Below are positions 57,431 to 64,000 of a stretch of DNA of 64,000 nt, one piece after another. The DNA is from SCRA01 sp035533275 (GTDB lineage: Bacteria; Vulcanimicrobiota; Vulcanimicrobiia; Vulcanimicrobiales; SCRA01). Location of the stretch: contig DATLUD010000008.1 in the NCBI GenBank assembly GCA_035533275.1, forward strand, positions 1 to 64,000. The letters are read 5' to 3'. A program made the translations under genes and the position numbers. The notes under the pieces are model-generated. The model saw only the letters and a list, made by a program, of their open reading frames with translations, ran no database searches and had not been told where the DNA came from. The number at the start of each line of letters is the position of its first letter. The first letter of the stretch is position 1.

Positions 57431-58564
57431 TTACTCCTCGCGCATCGCCGCCGGATCGAGCCCGGCCTGCCGGCAGAAGTCCTCGTACGCGAAGGGCGAG
57501 ATCTCCGAAGGCTTGATCTCGCTGCGTCCGCCCCAGAAGACGTTGGTATACGAGACCGGAATGCCGACGGACTGCAGGTGCTCGTCCATCGCCGCCTTGT
57601 GGGCCAACAGAACGTTCTTGTCCAGCCCGTGGGCGACACCCATGATGTTGACGTAGCGGAACTCCGGTCCGCCTTCGCGCCAATAGGCGTGGGTCATGAC
57701 GTGGAACCGCCCGATCTGGCGCCCCGTCTCGATCTCGCGCCCCTCCGGGACGGCCCAGTGGAAGAGCGCGTTGTAGCGCGTCACCTGCTGATCGCCGGCC
57801 GTCTTCTTCACGTGCTCGAGGAACGTCGAGAAGCGCCCCACGACGCCGCGCTCATTGAGCTCGCGTGCCGCGGCGGTGAACGTCTCGAGATCGACGCCCG
57901 CTTCCTGCGCGCGGGAGCGCCAGATGTCGCGCACGATTTCCTCGGGAGCGAACTCGCGCTTGAGCGCCACGAGCACGCGCCACTCCAGCGGAGAGAGCGC
58001 GACGACGTTGGTGTCGACGACTTCCGCGAGCGCTTCCGACTTGCTGCCGATCTCCAGGCCGCGCCGGCGCACGTGGCCCACGCCGAGCACGAAGAGACGC
58101 TTGGCGGGCATGAGGCGGAAGTGACCCGCGCCCACGCGCGCCCGCAGAAACTCCGCGTGCTTGGCGATGGCGTATCCCTGCGGCACTTTGAGGGTGGTCC
58201 AGAGCCGGTAGGTGGAGCCCGGCGTCGCCGCGTCCGTCGAGCGGATCACCACGTGGCCGCTGAACGGATCGTCACGGTACATGTAGTCGAAGGCGGCCCC
58301 CAGGCGATCCTCGGGTACCTGCCATGCCACCAGGGCGCCGTCCGCGAGGTTGGTCGCCATCAGCGTCTGGCGCACGCGCCGGACGACCCCGGCCCGCACC
58401 ATCCCGCGCACGCGCTCGAGCACCGTTTCGACGTCGATGCCCGACTGCGCGGCCACCTCGCCGAACGGATCCACCTGGAAGCCTTGGAGGCGGTCCTCCG
58501 AGACCGCCAAGATGGCCGCGTTCACCGGATCATCGATGCGTACAGGAATCGCCGAGGTGCTCAT
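57431..58564 (-). CDS. two-domain AsnC/Lrp-like protein, siroheme-decarboxylase (AhbA/B)-like
   Basis: A 377-residue protein made of two similar halves. First: NAAILAVSEDRLQGFQVDPFGEVA then IDVETVLERVRGMVRAGVVRR, ALVAWQVPEDRL and YRLWTTLKVPQG; second: ALKREFAPEEI, LETFTAAARELNERGVVGR, ALFHWAVPEG and FRYVNIMGVAHG. HTH followed by an AsnC-type ferredoxin-like fold with a VAW.VP strand is the build of AhbA/AhbB siroheme decarboxylases, so a fused pair is plausible; a plain regulator is the alternative. No heme genes adjoin. Confidence 0.6.
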   Translation of the reverse strand: MSTSAIPVRIDDPVNAAILAVSEDRLQGFQVDPFGEVAAQSGIDVETVLERVRGMVRAGVVRRVRQTLMATNLADGALVAWQVPEDRLGAAFDYMYRDDPFSGHVVIRSTDAATPGSTYRLWTTLKVPQGYAIAKHAEFLRARVGAGHFRLMPAKRLFVLGVGHVRRRGLEIGSKSEALAEVVDTNVVALSPLEWRVLVALKREFAPEEIVRDIWRSRAQEAGVDLETFTAAARELNERGVVGRFSTFLEHVKKTAGDQQVTRYNALFHWAVPEGREIETGRQIGRFHVMTHAYWREGGPEFRYVNIMGVAHGLDKNVLLAHKAAMDEHLQSVGIPVSYTNVFWGGRSEIKPSEISPFAYEDFCRQAGLDPAAMREE

Positions 58565-58631
58565 GGGGTCGCCTTTCGAGTCCGCGCGCTTCCCGGACCT
58601 GCCGCCGCGAGGGAACGCCGGCGTCCCAAGC

Positions 58632-60113
58632 CTACAACTGGAGGTTGTCGCCGACGGCGAAGAGGTACTGCTGCTCCGCTTGGCGGACGCCGTAGGCGGC
58701 GTTGACTTGGTCGACGAGAGACTGCGTGTAGCCGGTCTGCGCCTGCAGGAGCAACGGCAGGGTCGTCACCCCGGCCTTGTAGCGGGCCTCGGTGGCCTTG
58801 AGGGTCTCATCGGCGGTGGCGCGCTCCTGGTTCGCCGCGTCGAGCGCCGCCTTGGCGGACGCCAAGCCCACGAGCGCCTGTTTGACGCTGCTCTCGACGC
58901 CCAGCTCCGCCTGGCGCCGTAGCGCCACGGCCTTGGCCTCCTGCTCTTCCGCCTGCTTGATCGAGGCCGCGATCGTCCCGCCTTCGTAGATCGGCAGGGT
59001 CAGCTGGGCTCCCACACTCCAACTGGGCAGGAACGTGCCGCCGACGAGGTCCGTGCTGGAGCTTCCGGTGCTCGCGGTGCCGGCGAGGGTCGGCCAGCGC
59101 AGGGTTCGCGCCGCGCGCACGCTGCGCTGCGCCGCCACGACCTGCTCCTGCGCCGCCGCCCAGTCGGGGCGGAGGGCGAAAGCCCGCTTGAGGGCCTCTT
59201 GGTAGCTCGGGACGGCGAGCACGGAGACCATGCCGGCCCCGTTGGCGGGCACGTCGTCCTCAGGCTGAACGACCTCGTCTGGACTCAAGCCCAGCGTGGT
59301 GGAGAACGAGGCCAGCGCATCGAGCGCCGAGGCCTGCGCCTTGATCACGGCCAGGCGCGCCTGCGCCACCTGGAGCTCCACGTTCGAGATGTCGCTGCGG
59401 GCGGCGGTGCCCACCGCCACTTGCGCGGCGACCAGATCGCGCTGCGTCTGAGCGTTCTTGAGCGAGGCCAGCGCGGCCCCCGTCTGACGCTCCGCCGTCA
59501 ACGCCGTGTAATAGCCTTGGGCGACGCTGAGCGCCAGTTGTTGCAGCTGGCTGCGATAGGTGTCGGCGGCGGCGACCTGCGAGGCGCTCGCCGACGCGAT
59601 CTGCGCCTCGGTGTGGAAGCCGTCGAAGATGAGCTGGCGCACCTGGATGGCGACGTCGTTCGAGGTGATGGTCACGTTAGTGGGCGCGGGCGTCGCCGTC
59701 GCGCTGCCTCCGGAGGAGCTGGAGCGGGAGATCCCGCCCCGCAGGCGCGACGTGCTCGCGCTGGCGGAGACGTTCGGGAGCGCCGCTCCCAGGGCAAGGC
59801 GCACCTGGACGTTCGCCAGCGAGGCGTCGGCCCGTGCCGAGGCGAGGACCGGCGACTCGGCCACCGCCAGCGCCACCGCCTGCTTCAGCGTGACCTGCGG
59901 ATGCTGGCGCGAGGGGGCTCCCACCACGCCGGGGACGGGCGTCCCGAAGACCGGGTAGGGAAGCTGGAGCGGCGAGGTGGCCGGCTCGAGCGTGGGCGTG
60001 GATGTCGAGGGCGAGGGGCTCGGCGTCGCCGTCGGCGCCGGCGTTTGCGCGAGGACCGCGGCCGGGGCGCACGCGAGGGCGAGCATCACCAATGCGTGGG
60101 GCAACGACTTCAC
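58632..60113 (-). CDS. TolC-type outer-membrane efflux channel
   Basis: A 493-residue OEP protein: signal peptide (ALVMLALACAPAAVLA), a Pro/Thr/Ser linker (about 24-50), then two OEP repeats with LKQAVALAVAESPVLASARAD, GYYTALTAERQTGAALASLKN and YEGGTIAASIKQAEEQEAKAV. AGGAG lies eight bases before the GTG start at 60113. Follows a second MFP adaptor by 107 bases; together they lack an inner-membrane pump of their own. Confidence 0.92.
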   Translation of the reverse strand: MKSLPHALVMLALACAPAAVLAQTPAPTATPSPSPSTSTPTLEPATSPLQLPYPVFGTPVPGVVGAPSRQHPQVTLKQAVALAVAESPVLASARADASLANVQVRLALGAALPNVSASASTSRLRGGISRSSSSGGSATATPAPTNVTITSNDVAIQVRQLIFDGFHTEAQIASASASQVAAADTYRSQLQQLALSVAQGYYTALTAERQTGAALASLKNAQTQRDLVAAQVAVGTAARSDISNVELQVAQARLAVIKAQASALDALASFSTTLGLSPDEVVQPEDDVPANGAGMVSVLAVPSYQEALKRAFALRPDWAAAQEQVVAAQRSVRAARTLRWPTLAGTASTGSSSTDLVGGTFLPSWSVGAQLTLPIYEGGTIAASIKQAEEQEAKAVALRRQAELGVESSVKQALVGLASAKAALDAANQERATADETLKATEARYKAGVTTLPLLLQAQTGYTQSLVDQVNAAYGVRQAEQQYLFAVGDNLQL

Positions 60114-60220
60114 ACCTAGTACTCCTGTCGGCGGGGGGCGGCGTCCGCCGCCCCGCTCACCATGCTGCACATCGTAGTCAAGGGTCCTGGGAATGGCCTG
60201 GGACACGCCGGGGCCGCCGG

Positions 60221-61597
60221 CTAACTGCCGCTCGCCCCGGCCACGGCAACCAAGCTTCCTTCCTGAAGCGCGTCCGGTCGCGAGACGATCACCTGCGTGC
60301 CCGGGACGATCTCCGCGGAGCTCACCGCTGCGGACTCGTCGTTCTCGACTCCGACCTTCACCGACACCACGTGTGCCTTCAGGAGAGGCGCCTTTCCTCC
60401 CCCCTGATCCGTTGCTTCGCGCCGCACGATGAAGACCTGGTCGCCGGTCGCGGTGCGGAAGACCGCCGCCCGCGGCACCACCACCGCGTTGCGGGCCGCA
60501 GAAGCCAGCAGACGCACACGCACCAACTGGCCGCCGCGCAAGCGGGCGCCTGCGTTGTCGAAGCGGATGCGCGCGCGGTAGGAGAGGGTCCCCTCGCTGG
60601 GCGCGCGGTTGATCTCGGCGAGGGTTGCCCGGTACGCGACCCGAGAGCCGACCGGCGTGAACGTCACGGGTACCCCGGGCCGGACGAATGCGAGATCGGC
60701 CAGCGGCACCGGGATGTCGATCCACACGCGGTCCAGTTGGCTCACCGTCACGAGCGCCGTGCCCGGCGTGGCGAGCGCTCCCGGATCGACGCTGCGAGCG
60801 GTGACGTAGCCGTCGAACGGGGCCCGGATCTCCGTCTGCCCGATCTGCGTGCGGTAGAGCTGGACCTGCGCCTCCATGGAGGCGACGTTCGCTTTGTCGG
60901 CCGCCGTGTTCGCGCGCTGCACGTCGATCTGCAGCGTCCCCTTGCGGGCGCTCGCGAGGTTCTCTTGCGCCTGGCGCAACGCCGCCCGCGCGCTGTTGAG
61001 CTGCTGCTCCGCGGCCACGGCCGCCGAGCGCGCTTGATCGAGCTGCGTCCTGGCGAGATAGCCCTGCGCGAAGAGCGTTCGATCGCTCTGGAAGGTGGAC
61101 GCGGCGACGTCGTCGCTCGCCGTGGCCGCGACCAGCGCGTTGCGCGCTTGCAGGAGCGATTGCTCGGCGTTCACCACGGCGGCGTCGCTCTGTTGCTGCG
61201 CTAGAGGGTTCTGGAGCGAGCTGCTCGCGTAATGCGCGCGCGCCTGGGCCAGCTGCGCCTCCGCCTGAGCGAGGTTCGCGCGCAAGACCGCATCGTCGAT
61301 CTTCGCCAGCAGCTCTCCCCGCGTGACGCGCACCCCTTCGTTGACGTAGACGGCGGCGACGCGCCCCGATATCTCCGAGGATAGCGTCGACTGCTGGAGG
61401 GGACGCACCTGACCGTCGAGGGAGGCGAAGTTCTCTACGGACCCTCGCCCGGCGGCCTCCACCGTCACCGAGAGGGCTTGTTCCTTCTTCTCTTGCGCGC
61501 GTCCGTGGCCGCCGCACCCGGCCACGCCGAGCACGGCAACCGCCAGCACTGCCGCCGCGGAGCGCGAAATGGTGAGACTCCGGCGTTGTTCCAACAT
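60221..61597 (-). CDS. RND periplasmic adaptor lipoprotein (MFP), second
   Basis: A 458-residue adaptor with lipobox VAGCGG (about residue 28), LSSEISGRVAAVYVNEGVRV (lipoyl half), a long coiled-coil (about 100-240) and VSQLDRVWIDIPVPLADLAF, RAAVFRTATGDQVFIV in the barrel and MP domains. Operon order MFP-TolC. It probably serves a pump elsewhere or shares the RND at 44284. Confidence 0.92.
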   Translation of the reverse strand: MLEQRRSLTISRSAAAVLAVAVLGVAGCGGHGRAQEKKEQALSVTVEAAGRGSVENFASLDGQVRPLQQSTLSSEISGRVAAVYVNEGVRVTRGELLAKIDDAVLRANLAQAEAQLAQARAHYASSSLQNPLAQQQSDAAVVNAEQSLLQARNALVAATASDDVAASTFQSDRTLFAQGYLARTQLDQARSAAVAAEQQLNSARAALRQAQENLASARKGTLQIDVQRANTAADKANVASMEAQVQLYRTQIGQTEIRAPFDGYVTARSVDPGALATPGTALVTVSQLDRVWIDIPVPLADLAFVRPGVPVTFTPVGSRVAYRATLAEINRAPSEGTLSYRARIRFDNAGARLRGGQLVRVRLLASAARNAVVVPRAAVFRTATGDQVFIVRREATDQGGGKAPLLKAHVVSVKVGVENDESAAVSSAEIVPGTQVIVSRPDALQEGSLVAVAGASGS

Positions 61598-61728
61598 CAG
61601 CCCCTTGTACTGCTCATGCCGCCGGCGGGTTTCGCCCGCGCGGCCGGCGCGCGCAGAGCCGGGCGCTGGGACTCATCGAGTTCTCATCCGAAGGCCTCGA
61701 CGGCGCGCGTGTCCAACCGTTCCATCCC

Positions 61729-62127
61729 ATGCCCCAACCACTGAAGACCGGACGATCGTACCAGTCGCAGCAGCGCGTCGAGGAGTGGATGACGGCCGCA
61801 CAGGCCGGCAATCCCGGGGTCGAGGTCCTATCGACGCCCATGCTGCTGCAGATCATCGAACAAGCCGCGGGCCAGTGCGTGAGCCCCTGCCTCGACGAGG
61901 GGCAGGTCACCGTCGGCGCCTCCGTCGACCTCGCGCACATCGCCGCCACCCCCGTGGGGATGATCGTACGGGCCGAAGCGGAGATCGTCATGGTGGAGGG
62001 CCGCCGCGTGACCTTCGCCGTGACCGCGTTCGACGAGCGCGAGAAGATCGCCGAGGGTACGCACGAACGCGTCATTGTCGACCGCGCCGCCTTCCTTGAG
62101 CGCGTCGCGGAGAAACAAGCCTCGTAG
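61729..62127 (+). CDS. hot-dog fold thioesterase (FlK-like)
   Basis: A 132-residue acyl-CoA thioesterase-like protein of the FlK/fluoroacetyl-CoA thioesterase type: VLSTPMLLQIIEQAAGQCV (Thr/Glu region), VGASVDLAHIAATPVGMIV (His) and the last strand GTHERVIVDRAAFLERV. Catalytic Thr/Glu/His positions look occupied (STP, EQA, AHI). Probable housekeeping acyl-CoA hydrolase. Followed by a membrane sensor after eight bases, likely cotranscribed. Confidence 0.85.
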   Translation: MPQPLKTGRSYQSQQRVEEWMTAAQAGNPGVEVLSTPMLLQIIEQAAGQCVSPCLDEGQVTVGASVDLAHIAATPVGMIVRAEAEIVMVEGRRVTFAVTAFDEREKIAEGTHERVIVDRAAFLERVAEKQAS

Positions 62128-62135
62128 CGACGCTG

Positions 62136-63920
62136 GTGGCGCGCGAACCGTATCGGCTCTTCCGCCCCACCGTCGCCGCCGTCGGCCTCCTCGGCGCGGT
62201 GGTGTGGGTCGCAGAGCTCGCGCGCATGCAGCGCATCGGCGATCCCGCGCTCGTCCTCACGCTGCTGGCGTTCTTCCTCCTCTCGCGCGCGCTGGCGTTT
62301 CCGCCGGGTGTGGCGATCCTCGGCAAGCGCCTCCCCAGCGCCGACGCGACCTTCGACCTCACCATGCCGGCACTCTGCGCGCTGGCCGCGGGCGGCGGCC
62401 CGCTCGCGCTGACGACGGTGGTCTACATCGGCTACGGCCTCGAGATCTTCACGCGCCAGCGGCGCGTCGAGCGCGTCGCCTTCAACGCAGGGAAGATCGC
62501 CATCGCCGGGCTCCTCGCCGCGCTGGCCGCCTTCGGCACCGTGCCCCGCACCTGGCCCCCGGTCGACGACCCGCTGCGCTATGCCGTCATCGTCGTCGTC
62601 TTCGCGCTCTCCGACGCCGCGATCTCCGCGGCGGTGGCGGCGATGCGGGAGAACCGCGGCGCCTTCTCGTCGCTCATCCGCAACATCGTGGACGCCGGCC
62701 TCCATTGGGATGCCGCCGGGGGCCTGGCCGGGGGATACGCCATCGTCTTCACGTACGCGCGGCTCGGCATCCCCGCCACCGTTTTGCTCTGTCTCCTGCT
62801 CTCGACGCTCGTCTGGATGGAGCGCCGCACCCGTCAGTTGCGCTTCGAGCTCGAGCGCACGCGCTCGCAGCTCGCGGCGCAGAGCATCGCCGAGCCCCAA
62901 GGCGACTTCGAGCGCAACGCGCACGGCCTCTTCTCCGAGCTGCGCAACCGGCTGGGTCTCGACCTGGTGGCCGTCTACGCTCCCGCGCCGGGAGAGCGGG
63001 CCCTCATCCTGCTCGCCGGGACGCCCGGCGCACCGCAACGCATTCCGCTGGTGCCCGGGAGCTGCGGCCCGCTCGAAAGCGCGCTCGCCGGGGTGGCGGT
63101 GGAGATCGAGGACATCCGTTCCTCCGGGGGCTCGACGCTGGCTCCGGGCACGGAGCACTGGCGCGCGGTGCTGGCCCTGCCGCTGGAGGCCGAGGGCACC
63201 GTGTTGGCGGTGCTCCTCGCCACGCGCACGACGCCGTTCCTGCCGGGGCGCGAAGCGCGCCTCCACCTGCGCGAAGCCGGCGCCCAACTCGCGCACGTGC
63301 TGGCTTCGCGCCTATCCGCCGAAGAGCGCCTCCAGCGCCGCAGCCGAGAGATCTATCGCGACGTCATCGCCGCGGCCACCGGGGGGAAGTTGGAGGTCGT
63401 GGAGCGCGAAGACCTGGAGCGCTCGCTCGCGGCGCTGCAGAGCGTCGGATCCGTCACCGTTCGCGTGCCGCGCGACGTGCGCGCCGCGCGCTCCGCCACC
63501 GAGCGGGCCGCCGCCGCCAGCGGCCTGGGCGTCGACCGCATCCACGACGTCGTGCTCTGCGTAAGCGAAACGGCCACCAACGTGCTCAAGCACGCGGGAC
63601 AAGGCGAGGTGCAGATCCTCAGCGACGGCGAGCGATTGGTCGCCTGCGTCCGAGACACGGGTCCGGGGATTCCCTTCGCACAGCTCCCCAAAGCAACCCT
63701 GATGCGAGGCTTCTCGTCGAAGCCGTCGCTTGGTTACGGCTTCACGTTCCTGCTCGAGTTCCTCGACCACATCCGCCTCGCCACCGGAACCTGGGGAACG
63801 ATCGTCGCGATGGAAGTCGCGCTTCGCCCGCGCGAGGACTTCGACGCCATCCTCGCCAGCTTGGGTTATGAGGAGTCAGGAACTTTCCCACCCACGCAGA
63901 CGTACTACCAGCAAGGATAG
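62136..63920 (+). CDS. membrane protein with GAF-like region and RsbW/SpoIIAB-type kinase domain
   Basis: A 594-residue protein. About six to eight N-terminal helices (to near residue 225; LLGAVVWVAELARM, YAVIVVVFALSDAAISAAV, TVLLCLLLSTLVWMERR), then a GAF-like region (about 265-400), then a HATPase_c module (about 430-570; VSETATNVLKHA as N box, VRDTGPGIPF as G1) with no HisKA phospho-acceptor. Such anti-sigma-type kinases act on Ser/Thr of STAS partners; no STAS protein is encoded nearby. GTG start. Confidence 0.8.
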   Translation: MAREPYRLFRPTVAAVGLLGAVVWVAELARMQRIGDPALVLTLLAFFLLSRALAFPPGVAILGKRLPSADATFDLTMPALCALAAGGGPLALTTVVYIGYGLEIFTRQRRVERVAFNAGKIAIAGLLAALAAFGTVPRTWPPVDDPLRYAVIVVVFALSDAAISAAVAAMRENRGAFSSLIRNIVDAGLHWDAAGGLAGGYAIVFTYARLGIPATVLLCLLLSTLVWMERRTRQLRFELERTRSQLAAQSIAEPQGDFERNAHGLFSELRNRLGLDLVAVYAPAPGERALILLAGTPGAPQRIPLVPGSCGPLESALAGVAVEIEDIRSSGGSTLAPGTEHWRAVLALPLEAEGTVLAVLLATRTTPFLPGREARLHLREAGAQLAHVLASRLSAEERLQRRSREIYRDVIAAATGGKLEVVEREDLERSLAALQSVGSVTVRVPRDVRAARSATERAAAASGLGVDRIHDVVLCVSETATNVLKHAGQGEVQILSDGERLVACVRDTGPGIPFAQLPKATLMRGFSSKPSLGYGFTFLLEFLDHIRLATGTWGTIVAMEVALRPREDFDAILASLGYEESGTFPPTQTYYQQG

Positions 63921-64000
63921 CGTCCACCAGCTGCTGCGTTAGGGCACGCCCCGCGCGGGGAAGAACAACCCAGTCGCAAGCCCGTCGGCGGTGCGTCGGG

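Overview
The window is a high-GC (roughly two-thirds G+C by eye) bacterial chromosome segment packed with short-gap or overlapping genes. It carries a full outer-membrane toolkit (RND pump, TolC-type channel, periplasmic adaptors, cytochrome/barrel protein, LPS-type envelope logic) together with traits more often seen in Gram-positive or deep-branching lineages (GerMN domain, copper-amine-oxidase-N-like domains on wall hydrolases, PEGA protein, endonuclease-type MutL). This mix fits an uncultivated diderm lineage such as Candidatus Eremiobacterota, but that assignment is an inference from gene content only. No IS, prophage, CRISPR array, rRNA or integrase was seen; the region looks like core chromosome. 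Layout: 1-7.1 kb holds envelope genes (an N-acetylmuramoyl-L-alanine amidase cut by the window edge, a GerMN protein, an NlpC/P60 hydrolase, secreted small proteins) and a hybrid-type sensor kinase/response regulator pair. 7.3-12.4 kb is a compact catabolic unit: aldehyde dehydrogenase and crotonase diverge from a GntR/FCD regulator plus an amino-acid/acid-type periplasmic binding protein, with a palindromic operator candidate between them. 12.4-18 kb holds structured intergenic DNA, tmRNA (ssrA) with a strong terminator hairpin and promoter, uvrC, a GH57 hydrolase, DedA, a stand-alone Clp N-domain and tRNA-Pro(CGG). 18-20 kb is a pair of TrkA-type subunits and a second crotonase. From 33.9 kb back to 20.1 kb a nearly gapless minus-strand run goes miaB-mutS-mutL-miaA-hfq-dapF-radical SAM-membrane protein-cytochrome/barrel-cytochrome c-multicopper oxidase-EamA, joining RNA modification and mismatch repair to an envelope redox module. 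34-40.6 kb carries PEGA protein, der-plsY-efp, an ArsB/SLC13-type permease, a cysteine-free Rrf2 regulator divergent from a TauE permease, and a SprT-like protein. 40.7-44.3 kb is an aromatic amino acid stretch: hpd, a TPR protein, D-aminopeptidase dppA and pheA. The most striking regulatory element of the window lies just before pheA: a 21-codon leader peptide with three Phe codons, followed by mutually exclusive hairpins ending in an intrinsic terminator, a textbook-style attenuator. 44.3-50.2 kb is an RND pump with adaptor and an isopropylmalate/homocitrate synthase-family enzyme. 50.3-57.4 kb has a hypothetical protein, a GT87-like membrane glycosyltransferase and three tandem peptide-binding lipoproteins with no permease genes beside them. 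57.4-64 kb has a two-domain AsnC/siroheme-decarboxylase-like protein, a TolC-type channel, a second adaptor without its own pump, a hot-dog thioesterase and a membrane protein ending in a GAF region and an RsbW-type kinase fold.
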